From assembly GCF_023700755.1 (NCBI RefSeq), contig NZ_JAMKOJ010000006.1, forward strand, positions 62,001 through 126,000: 64,000 nucleotides of DNA. Reading direction: 5' to 3'. A program made the translations under genes and the position numbers. The DNA comes from Allorhizobium sonneratiae. GTDB lineage: Bacteria; Pseudomonadota; Alphaproteobacteria; Rhizobiales; Rhizobiaceae. Below the pieces are notes generated by a model. That model saw only the letters and a program-made list of their open reading frames with translations, was not told where the DNA came from and searched no databases. Each line of letters opens with the position of its first letter. Within the stretch, counting starts at the first letter, position 1. Below are positions 1 through 7,401 of this stretch, piece by piece.

Positions 1-812
1 CGATAGAGTTTTTTCAGCGTCGAGGCCGAGACCCCGTCACTCGCCAGCAATTGCCGTTTGGTGTGGAGAAGGCGCAGCTCTTCCGGCAGTTCGTGGAACC
101 GGTCCATGTAACCGGGCGTGAACAGTTCATTGGTAAAGGGCGTCGCATCAAGCGGCTCGAAATTCGGACGGCGGCTGATCCATTCCACCTTGTCCACCGT
201 GCCAAGATCAAGCAGCGCATCGACGATTTCCGCCCCGCTCTGGCCGCCACCAATCACCGCCACACGCCGCGCCTTGACCGATCCGAGGCGATGGGCCGCT
301 TCACTGCTGTGAAAGGCAAGGCTCTTCGGCAGGGCCAGCGCCCAGTCCGGCACAGATGCCCCTTTGCCGACGCCAACGGAGAGATTGCGGGCGCAAGACC
401 TGCCCTTGCTGGTCATCACGGAAAACAGACGATCTTTTGCTTCCACCGTCTCGACCCCGACACCGAAGCTGAGGGAGGAAAGGCCGCGGGCAACCCAACC
501 GAGATAATCGGCGAACTCCCGCCGCGGCACCGCTTCATATTCAGCATTGATGAACTGATAGAAGCGCTTGTGGCGCACCAGATAGGCAATGAAGCTCCAG
601 GGGCTGGTCGGATTGGTGGCGGTCACCAGATCTTTCAGGATCGAGGTCTGCATCTCAACGCCCGGCAACATCATGCCTGGATGCCAGTCGAAGGCGGGAC
701 GGCGGTCGAAAAACCGCACCGAGACCGCCGGCACCGCATCGAATTGCGCAGCGAGGCTGAGATTGAACGGGCCGATACCGGCGCCGATGAGATCGAAAAC
801 ATCGTCAGTCAT
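1..812 (-). CDS. L-ornithine/L-lysine N-monooxygenase (siderophore hydroxylase), 3' end outside window
   Basis: FAD- and NADPH-dependent N-hydroxylase of the IucD/PvdA/SidA family. It would hydroxylate the side-chain amine of ornithine (or lysine) as the first step to a hydroxamate siderophore, in the cytoplasm. About 270 codons are visible; family members usually have 430-450, so the C-terminus lies beyond base 1. Seen in the translation: the FAD loop GAGIGPFN at residues 10-17, the ATNPTSPWSF block near residue 70 typical of this family, and the NADPH loop GGGQSGAE near residue 187. The ATG at 812 is preceded by GGAG, 6-7 bases upstream. The gene lies 38 bp behind the NRPS on the same strand and is probably co-transcribed with it. 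Ornithine is inferred from resemblance of the locus to vicibactin-type genes (vbsO); lysine is not excluded. Confidence 0.9.
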   Translation of the reverse strand, partial: MTDDVFDLIGAGIGPFNLSLAAQFDAVPAVSVRFFDRRPAFDWHPGMMLPGVEMQTSILKDLVTATNPTSPWSFIAYLVRHKRFYQFINAEYEAVPRREFADYLGWVARGLSSLSFGVGVETVEAKDRLFSVMTSKGRSCARNLSVGVGKGASVPDWALALPKSLAFHSSEAAHRLGSVKARRVAVIGGGQSGAEIVDALLDLGTVDKVEWISRRPNFEPLDATPFTNELFTPGYMDRFHELPEELRLLHTKRQLLASDGVSASTLKKLY

Positions 813-850
813 GAGATCACTCCGGAATATGTCCTGGAAAAGCGGTTGTT

Positions 851-3800
851 TCAGGCCTCGAAAGCCTGATCGAGCCGTCGGGCAAAGCGCTGGTGAAAGG
901 GCGTCCTGCCGATAATGGTGAGGTGATTGGTGCCGGTAACCAGTTCCGGCGCCGTGGCGTTTGGCGAAAAGCGCCGCCAGTCGATGACATTCAGCGCCCG
1001 CGTCAGCGAATCCTCGGCGACAAAGGCATGGATGCGGTCTTGCGACGGCTGCAGCCGGTAAGTGCGGAAAATCATCGCATTGTCGATCAATATCCAGAAC
1101 GTATGCTCTTCAGAGCCGATATCGGGACCATCGGTCGGCAGCACCACCTTGTGCTTGATGATATGGGCGAGAAACTGCTCATAGACCTCCGCATCCATGG
1201 CCGAAAACAGTCTCTGCCAATCCTCGCGCATCGGCGTGGTTTTGAGCCAGTCCTGCACCGCTGCATGGGTTTGCTCCCGGACGCACGGGGCAAAGCGCGG
1301 CATCAGACCAAGGGTGAATTCCTCGTCCATATCGCAGACATCGACCATGCCGATCATTTTCAGATCGATATCATCGCCCAATTGCCGCGCCGCCTCATAG
1401 GCGAGCAGCCCGCCCCAGGACCAGCCGAGAAAGGCGCAAGGCCGTCCCTTTGCCTCACGCCGCACCGCCTCGGCATAACGGGCGGTGATGTCCTCGACAC
1501 GGGTGCTGAGCGTCTTGGTTTCCGTCAGCGAATAGCAGATGAAGCCGGTGGCCGGTTGATCCGGGCCAAGATAATCGACGAGCCGCATATATTCGCGGGT
1601 GCTGACCAGCAAGCCGGGAAAGCAATAGAGCAAGGGCCGCTCGCCGCTGCGGCGCAGATAGACCATGTCGAGCGTGCCTTCGTCGCGGCTCTTTTCCGTG
1701 GCCAGCGCCAGATCGCGCACCGTCGGATAGTTGAACATGTCGGCAATGGTCAAAGGCCAGTCGGGATGCCGGCTTTTCAGCTTCGAAACGATGCGCACCG
1801 CCGCCAGAGACTGGCCGCCGATCTCGAAGAAGTTTTCGGTCACGCCGATCTCGGCCAGATCGAGCACCTCGCACCAGACGGCGGCAATCGTCTTCTCCCG
1901 TGCCGTTTCCGGCGCAACCATCTCGCGCGCCATCACCGGAGCAGGCAGGGCGGCACGGTCGAGCTTGGCATTCGGCCCCATCGGCAGGCGCTCGAGCAGC
2001 ATGATGGCCTGCGGCACCATATAATCCGGCAGGCCGGCAAGCGCGGCGCGGCGCAGTTGCGTCACCGTCAGCTCTTCCCCCTCACGCGGCACGACATAGG
2101 CGACCAGAAACCGCCGTCCGCCCTCCTCATGCAACAGCACCACCGCCTCGGCCACCGCCGGATCGGCGCGCAGCACCGCCTCGATCTCCCCCGGCTCGAT
2201 GCGATAGCCGCGCAGCTTGATCTGATGATCGACCCGCCCGGCAAACTCAACGATCCCGTCTTCACGCCAGCGGCCAAGGTCCCCGGATTTATACATTTTA
2301 CCGCCTGAGGGGGCATAAGGATCGGTGACAAAGCGCTCCGCCGTCAACTCCGGCTGACCGAGATAGCCGCGCGCCAGACCGCTGCCGCCGATATAGATCT
2401 CGCCGATCACCCCGACCGGCACCGGCTGCAGATCCTGATCGAGCACATAGATACGCCGGTCGCCTACACCCCGGCCAATCGGGGCGACAGTACCCTCGAA
2501 CCGGGTTCCGGGCGTGATTTTCCAGATCATCGGCGTCATGATGGTTTCGGTCGGACCATAACCATTGATCAGCATCTCGGCCTTGAGATTGGCGCTCAAC
2601 TGGTCGAACACCGCCTGCGACAGCGCCTCGCCGCCGAAGGAATAAAGCCTCAGCTTCGGGATCACATGATCCCCGGCATATTCGGCAAGGCCGCGCACAT
2701 AGCTGGTGGGCAGGCTGGCATTGTTGACGCCGTAGCGGCTCATCAACTGATAGGCCTCTTCCGGTGTGGCCAGCCGGTCGTCGCTCAACACCACGCCGCC
2801 ACCGGCCATCAGCGGCACCATCCAGCGCTCATGACCGCCATCCGAGGTGAAGGGCAGAACCGGATATTCGCAGGAGTTCTCGCTCATCTCATAGATGCGC
2901 AGGGTCGCCTTGAGGTGATGAGCAAGCGGGCCATGCTCAACCGCCACCCCTTTTGGCACGCCGGTCGAGCCCGATGTGTAGATCACATAGGCAAGCTGGT
3001 CGGGCGCTATCTGCCTGTGCGGCGAGTGACTGCTCTCGCCGGAAAGATCGAGATTATCCAGATCGAGCACCGGCGTTTTCACATCCCCCGGCAGGCTGGC
3101 AATGAAGCGTTTGCGCGAGATCACCAGTTCAAGACCGGGTGCCGTCAGGATATGACGGTTGCGTGCTTCCGGATGGTCAGGCTCGACAGGGGTGAAAGCA
3201 CCGCCTGCCTTCAGCACCGCCAGAATGGCAATGATCGCATCGATCGATTTCGGCAGCGCCACCGCCACCCGCTTTTCCGCCCCGATGCCAAGTGCGATCA
3301 GGCGGTGAGCCAGCCGGTTGGCAGCCACCTCCAGCGCACCATGACTGATGGTTTTGTCTCCCTGCGCCACGGCAAAGGCATCCGGGCGGCGTCTCGCCTG
3401 AGCGGCGATCACCTCATGCAGCGGCATGCCGTCATCGACCTCGGGCCTGTCCGGATAGGGGGCCGAAAGCCGGTCAAGCGTGTCTTTCGTCACGAAAGCA
3501 ATTCTGCCGATCGCTGTCTGCGGCTCTTCTTTCAAAACCGCCAGCGCTTTCAGAAAATCGTCAATGAAACGGGCGACATGACGGGCATCGCAATCCTTCG
3601 CCTCGAAACCGAAGCAGATGCGCCGCAAGCCTTTTCGTGCCGGGAAAACCGTCACCACCAGCCCGGCGTCACGGCGGGCGGGCGGCTCGACCGATCGTTC
3701 CACTCCGGCAAGCTCTGCGGACGCGGAACGGACATCGAGCAGGGTCTTGACCAGCGCCGTGGTCTCAAAACTTTCATCGCGCCAGCGCAGGGCATCGGCC

Positions 3801-4804
3801 AGAGCTTCGAAACGATAGGCGTGTGCGGCTTGCCTCTTCAAGACATCGAAGAGATGCGAACGGGCATCCATAAGCGTCATCGCGCCATCGATCTCGCCCA
3901 TGATAATGCGAATATCCTCAGTCCGCACCGCCAGGCGCACAGCCTCAGGGCGGGTGACAACGCCGATACGCTGAGCATTGCAGCCGCAATAGCGCCGCAG
4001 CGTGACCGCAAGGGCGGCAAGCAGATCCGCTTCGTCGACATCGTCCGCAACCGTGGCGTCCAGTTCCCGCCAGCTCTCTTCGCCAGCAAGAGGCGCCGCC
4101 AGCGGCACGAGGCTGGCAAAGGTCTCCTGCGCCGTCAGGCGGCGATACCAGTCTTCCACCTCTGCTTCGGTGGGATGCGACAAGGCCGCCTGTTCGGTGA
4201 GCCAGTCCATCGCGTCGGCAATGGTCTTCGCGGCCTCCTCACCCGGCCGCTTGTCGGGCGCCAGAAGGGCCGTAGCAATCAGGTTCAGCGCCTGCGGGTC
4301 GGCCAGCAAAGGATGCGCCGCAATCAACAGACCCTGCACCTTGTTGTCGCCCGTCAATAGGGTGAAGCGCAGCAGAGCCTCGCCCTTCAGCTCCAGCGGA
4401 CGCGCCTGTTCGGCGGCGGCAAGGGCGAAAAGCGCCGCCTCCACCGTCTCGCCCTTCTTCAGCACCTGCTCGATGGTTTGAACAGGCGCAGTCCGGTCGA
4501 TGGTCTGAAACACCAGACCGCCGGAACGAGCCTCGAAATGGCGGCACAGCAAAGCCTGCCGCTCCGGCAAGACCGCCAGCGCCTGTGTGAAAGCGGAAAG
4601 ATCCTGCGGCGCGCATTCCAGAGCCTTCGGCGCACAGGCCAGAGCCTGCGGTGCACAGGCCAGACCCAGGGTCTGCCAGCCGAACACGCCGCCATTACCG
4701 GTATCGCACAGCCGCCATATGCGCATATCGGAGACGGAAAGAGGCCATTCCATGGCTGGTGTAAACGCGCCACCAACCGCTTTTGCCCGTTCATAGATCG
4801 TCAT
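851..4804 (-). CDS. Single-module NRPS (degenerate C - A - PCP - TE), hydroxamate siderophore synthetase
   Basis: Nonribosomal peptide synthetase of about 1,317 residues. Residues ~20-450 look like a condensation domain in which the HHxxxDG signature is replaced by AAHPLLADP (~162-170). The adenylation domain spans ~460-960, with the A3 motif YTSGSTGVPKG at ~609-619 and a retained Asp in the A4 region. The PCP motif IGGQSL puts the phosphopantetheine Ser at ~999. The thioesterase motif GWSWGG gives Ser ~1129. A longer start at 4864 adds 20 residues, but the ATG at 4804 has the better ribosome site (GGAAGG). One A-PCP-TE module beside an ornithine hydroxylase and an IucB-like acyltransferase suggests an iterative enzyme that joins and cyclises identical N-acyl-N-hydroxyornithine units, as proposed for vicibactin VbsS; this is inference. 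The N-terminal part also carries a 21-bp tandem repeat. Confidence 0.88.
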   Translation of the reverse strand: MTIYERAKAVGGAFTPAMEWPLSVSDMRIWRLCDTGNGGVFGWQTLGLACAPQALACAPKALECAPQDLSAFTQALAVLPERQALLCRHFEARSGGLVFQTIDRTAPVQTIEQVLKKGETVEAALFALAAAEQARPLELKGEALLRFTLLTGDNKVQGLLIAAHPLLADPQALNLIATALLAPDKRPGEEAAKTIADAMDWLTEQAALSHPTEAEVEDWYRRLTAQETFASLVPLAAPLAGEESWRELDATVADDVDEADLLAALAVTLRRYCGCNAQRIGVVTRPEAVRLAVRTEDIRIIMGEIDGAMTLMDARSHLFDVLKRQAAHAYRFEALADALRWRDESFETTALVKTLLDVRSASAELAGVERSVEPPARRDAGLVVTVFPARKGLRRICFGFEAKDCDARHVARFIDDFLKALAVLKEEPQTAIGRIAFVTKDTLDRLSAPYPDRPEVDDGMPLHEVIAAQARRRPDAFAVAQGDKTISHGALEVAANRLAHRLIALGIGAEKRVAVALPKSIDAIIAILAVLKAGGAFTPVEPDHPEARNRHILTAPGLELVISRKRFIASLPGDVKTPVLDLDNLDLSGESSHSPHRQIAPDQLAYVIYTSGSTGVPKGVAVEHGPLAHHLKATLRIYEMSENSCEYPVLPFTSDGGHERWMVPLMAGGGVVLSDDRLATPEEAYQLMSRYGVNNASLPTSYVRGLAEYAGDHVIPKLRLYSFGGEALSQAVFDQLSANLKAEMLINGYGPTETIMTPMIWKITPGTRFEGTVAPIGRGVGDRRIYVLDQDLQPVPVGVIGEIYIGGSGLARGYLGQPELTAERFVTDPYAPSGGKMYKSGDLGRWREDGIVEFAGRVDHQIKLRGYRIEPGEIEAVLRADPAVAEAVVLLHEEGGRRFLVAYVVPREGEELTVTQLRRAALAGLPDYMVPQAIMLLERLPMGPNAKLDRAALPAPVMAREMVAPETAREKTIAAVWCEVLDLAEIGVTENFFEIGGQSLAAVRIVSKLKSRHPDWPLTIADMFNYPTVRDLALATEKSRDEGTLDMVYLRRSGERPLLYCFPGLLVSTREYMRLVDYLGPDQPATGFICYSLTETKTLSTRVEDITARYAEAVRREAKGRPCAFLGWSWGGLLAYEAARQLGDDIDLKMIGMVDVCDMDEEFTLGLMPRFAPCVREQTHAAVQDWLKTTPMREDWQRLFSAMDAEVYEQFLAHIIKHKVVLPTDGPDIGSEEHTFWILIDNAMIFRTYRLQPSQDRIHAFVAEDSLTRALNVIDWRRFSPNATAPELVTGTNHLTIIGRTPFHQRFARRLDQAFEA
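4608..4670 (-). repeat. 21-bp tandem repeat, three copies, inside the NRPS
   Basis: Three adjacent in-frame 21-bp units (4608-4628, 4629-4649, 4650-4670) encode three near-copies of the heptad LACAPQA, giving the motif CAPQAL/CAPKAL/CAPQDL near residues 50-68 of the chosen NRPS start. The copies differ by a few substitutions. It looks like a slippage product within the degenerate condensation-like domain; no function is assigned. Confidence 0.8.
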
Positions 4805-5037
4805 ATCGCCTTCCACCTGCTCGCATGTTCTGCCCACTTGAGAGCGGGCACAGACTGAAACCATTGCGGTGATGACGAATGGGGCCGGAGAAATTCAGAG
4901 GGCGATGACGAAATTTATTTTGATCAAACCGCATGAATTCTGGCTGTCTTCATTCGTCCTTACCCAGATTGCCGATGGAGCGGATGGTTGAACCATAGAC
5001 CAAGCACCGCTGGCGGCGTGTTTTCAGGAGACCCTTC
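4805..5037. promoter_or_regulatory. Divergent promoter region of the siderophore genes
   Basis: The region separates the leftward NRPS/hydroxylase genes from the rightward acyltransferase/PLP genes. It is AT-richer around 4905-4935 and holds the 10-bp palindrome TTTGATCAAA at 4919-4928. I searched for a RirA-type iron-responsive operator (TGA-N9-TCA) and an Irr-type TTTAGAA-N2-TTCTAAA element and found neither. The iron control expected for such genes is therefore not visible; an ECF-sigma promoter of the RpoI type cannot be judged by eye. Confidence 0.45.
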
Positions 5038-6153
5038 ATGGATGCATCCAGCCCCTCGTCCCGTCTCAGCCTTAAGCTGCCGAAAGACGGGTTTGTCAGC
5101 CAATCCCTGGCCTTCGATCCACCGCTGATCGTCAGCCATGATGCCGGGCGCTTGCGTGTGACACGCGACGGCAGACAGTTGCTGGAGATCATGACAAGCA
5201 GCGGTCAGGGGCAGGATCTCGCCCTTCATCTGTCGGGCAGCAGCCAAACCTCCGATGTGGCGCTTTCAGCCCTTTTTGAAGCGCTCTTCACCTGCAATCC
5301 CATGCTGGATCGGGTCGAGGTCCATCTCGATGATGAAAGCCTGACGCGCCAGCTTCTGCAACACGGCCTACTTATTGAGGATGAAAACCGGCTGCTCTGC
5401 CGCCCTGAAATGCTGTTTCAGTGCGCTGATCTCTGGCTCGGCGACAGCGGACCCGCCTTTCCGGCGCTGCCGGTCATCGGCAAGGGTGTCGTTCATCCAC
5501 TGCGCCCGCCCAAACCGGAAGGCCGTGTCTATGCCCGCTTCATTCCCTGGCTTGGCAAGGTCTTGAGCTTTCATGTCGCCGATGTTGAAGCCGATCTGCC
5601 GCATTTTCACCGCTGGATGAACGATCCGCGCGTCTCCGCCATCTGGGAGGATCAGGGCGATCTTGCCTATCATCAGAATTTTATCGAGAGCCGTCTTGCC
5701 GATCCGCGGACCCTGCCGCTGATCGGCGCGTTTGACGGCAAGCCCTTCGGCTATTTCGAGCTTTACTGGGCCAAGGAAGACCGCATCGGTCCCTATTATG
5801 ACGCGGACGACCATGATCGCGGCTGGCATGTGGCCATTGGCGAGGATGACGTGCGCGGCAAGGCCTTTGTCAGCGCCTGGTTACCTTCCCTGATGCATTA
5901 CATGTTCCTTGCCGATGCGCGCACAGGCCGCATTGTCGGCGAGCCGATCCACCATCACAGCCAGCAGATCAAAAATCTCGACCGCTCGGGTTTTGCCAAG
6001 ATCAAACATATCGATTTTCCGCACAAAAAGGCGCTGCTGGTCATGCTGCTTCGGGAAAAATTCTTCATGGACAGGCTGCTGTTCCCCGATCTGACGGGGC
6101 TTGATGGCGAACCTGCGCCCTGCGGTTCTCTGCCACGACAATCGGCCGCATAA
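5038..6153 (+). CDS. IucB/VbsA/RhbD-like siderophore N-acyltransferase (GNAT, AlcB domain)
   Basis: Predicted acyl-CoA:N-hydroxy-diamine acyltransferase that turns the hydroxylated side chain into a hydroxamate iron ligand. The C-terminal ~190 residues carry the AlcB/IucB signature: FHRWMNDPRVSAIWE near 195-210, a GYFELYWAKEDRIGPYY block near 240-255, DRGWHVAIGEDDVRGK near 260-275 and HIDFPHKKALL near 330. The N-terminal half is the variable part found in this family. Length (371 aa) suits IucB/RhbD/VbsA relatives. GGAG precedes the ATG at a normal distance. It diverges from the NRPS/hydroxylase pair and leads the PLP-enzyme gene by 45 bp. Acyl donor (acetyl-CoA, 3-hydroxybutyryl-CoA or other) cannot be read from the sequence. 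Confidence 0.85.
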   Translation: MDASSPSSRLSLKLPKDGFVSQSLAFDPPLIVSHDAGRLRVTRDGRQLLEIMTSSGQGQDLALHLSGSSQTSDVALSALFEALFTCNPMLDRVEVHLDDESLTRQLLQHGLLIEDENRLLCRPEMLFQCADLWLGDSGPAFPALPVIGKGVVHPLRPPKPEGRVYARFIPWLGKVLSFHVADVEADLPHFHRWMNDPRVSAIWEDQGDLAYHQNFIESRLADPRTLPLIGAFDGKPFGYFELYWAKEDRIGPYYDADDHDRGWHVAIGEDDVRGKAFVSAWLPSLMHYMFLADARTGRIVGEPIHHHSQQIKNLDRSGFAKIKHIDFPHKKALLVMLLREKFFMDRLLFPDLTGLDGEPAPCGSLPRQSAA

Positions 6154-6198
6154 ATCTTTGCGATCAAACGATTTATCCTTTAACGAAAAGATGAGACG

Positions 6199-7377
6199 AT
6201 GAACGAGAAACCCCGTTTCGATGCCGAGCCTCTGAACCTTCCCCAGGGCCTGACTATGCCGGGCGGCGATCCCTATGATGCCGCCGTGCCACCGATCTAC
6301 CAGACCTCGCTCTTCCTGTTCGACAGCTATCGTGAACTCGAAGATGTCTTTGCCGGACGCTCGCCGAAGCCAATCTATTCACGTGGCGACAATCCGACCG
6401 TCATGCTGCTCGAAGAAAAACTGGCCGCCATGGAAGGGGCAGAGGCTGCCCGCGCCTTTTCCTCCGGCATGGCCGCGATTGCGGCCTCGGTTCTCGCCTT
6501 CGTCAAACCCGGCGACCGCATCGTCACCGTTCACCACGTCTATAGCGATGCCTTCCGCTTTTTTGAAAAAGTGCTGAAACGCTTCGGCGTTCTTGTCGAT
6601 TATATCGACGGCAGCGATACCCAGGCCATGCTGGCCGCCCTGCCCGGCGCCCGCCTTGCCTATCTCGAAAATCCGACCTCGATGGTCTTTGCCATGCAGG
6701 ACCTGAAAGCCATTGCCGAGAGCGCCAGACAGCATGGCGTCGTCACCATCGTCGACAATTCCTGGGCCACACCGCTCTATCAAAACCCGCTGGCGCTCGG
6801 CATCGATCTCGTCATTCATGCCGCCTCGAAATATCTCGGCGGCCAGAGCGATACGGTTGCAGGCCTCGTGGCCGGGTCGAAAGAGCTCATCGGCGCGATC
6901 AACCGGGAGATCTATCCTTATACGGGCGCGAAATTATCTCCCTTCGAGGCATGGCTGGTGCTGCGCAATCTGGAAACCCTCCCCTTCAGGATGCGTCACC
7001 ATCATGAGGCCGGGCTTGCCGTTGCCCATTGGCTGAAAGACCAGGACAGCGTGACGCAGGTCTTCCATCCCGCCTTCAGCGGTCATAAGGGTCTTGCAGG
7101 CTTCAAGGGCTTTGGCGGCCTCTTCTCCTTTGAGGTAGCGGAAAACATCGATATTCCCGCCTTCGTCGATGCCTTGAAACTGGTGCGCATCGGCGTGAGC
7201 TGGGGCGGGCCGGAAAGCCTTGTCGTGCCGGTAAAGGCGGCGATGAGCATTTCCCCCGAAACCAATGTCTTCGTCCGCTTTGGCGTCAGCCCGCGTACGA
7301 TCAGGCTGAATGTCGGCATTCACAGCAGCCAAGATATCATCGCCGATCTTCAGCAGGCTTTGCAAAAAGCCGGATGA
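6199..7377 (+). CDS. Cys/Met-metabolism PLP-dependent enzyme (cystathionine gamma-synthase/lyase family) in the siderophore locus
   Basis: Fold-type I PLP enzyme of 392 residues related to cystathionine gamma-synthase, cystathionine beta-lyase and O-acetylhomoserine sulfhydrylase. Visible residues: the YSRGDNPT substrate/PLP segment at 60-67, the PLP-ring Asp in VDNSWATP (D186) and the Schiff-base Lys in HAASKYLGGQSD (K211). It is downstream of the siderophore acyltransferase by 45 bp on the same strand, with no visible terminator between them. Known hydroxamate pathways of this type do not need such an enzyme, so it may supply or modify a building block, or serve unrelated sulfur metabolism while riding the operon. 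Beta-lyase versus gamma-synthase activity cannot be separated from sequence. Its stop codon directly abuts that of the convergent next gene. Confidence 0.85.
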   Translation: MNEKPRFDAEPLNLPQGLTMPGGDPYDAAVPPIYQTSLFLFDSYRELEDVFAGRSPKPIYSRGDNPTVMLLEEKLAAMEGAEAARAFSSGMAAIAASVLAFVKPGDRIVTVHHVYSDAFRFFEKVLKRFGVLVDYIDGSDTQAMLAALPGARLAYLENPTSMVFAMQDLKAIAESARQHGVVTIVDNSWATPLYQNPLALGIDLVIHAASKYLGGQSDTVAGLVAGSKELIGAINREIYPYTGAKLSPFEAWLVLRNLETLPFRMRHHHEAGLAVAHWLKDQDSVTQVFHPAFSGHKGLAGFKGFGGLFSFEVAENIDIPAFVDALKLVRIGVSWGGPESLVVPVKAAMSISPETNVFVRFGVSPRTIRLNVGIHSSQDIIADLQQALQKAG

Positions 7378-7401
7378 TTAGCCTTTCGGCATGCCATCCG
7401 G
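7370..7401. terminator. Possible shared stem-loop between convergent genes
   Basis: CCGGATG (7370-7376) pairs with CATCCGG (7395-7401) across an 18-nt loop, followed on the + strand by TTTG. It overlaps both stop codons of two genes that meet with no spacer. The loop is long and the U-run short, so this is a weak call. Confidence 0.25.

Noticed and set aside
893-4360. Long open frames on the + strand (893-2308, 2666-4360) opposite the NRPS
   Set aside because: They are antisense to clear adenylation, carrier and thioesterase motifs; their translations are Arg/His-rich with no domain, as expected from high-GC shadow frames.
4805-5037. RirA, Irr or Fur operators in the siderophore promoter region
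   Set aside because: No TGA-N9-TCA or TTTAGAA-type dyad was found on reading both strands; only a generic short palindrome is present.
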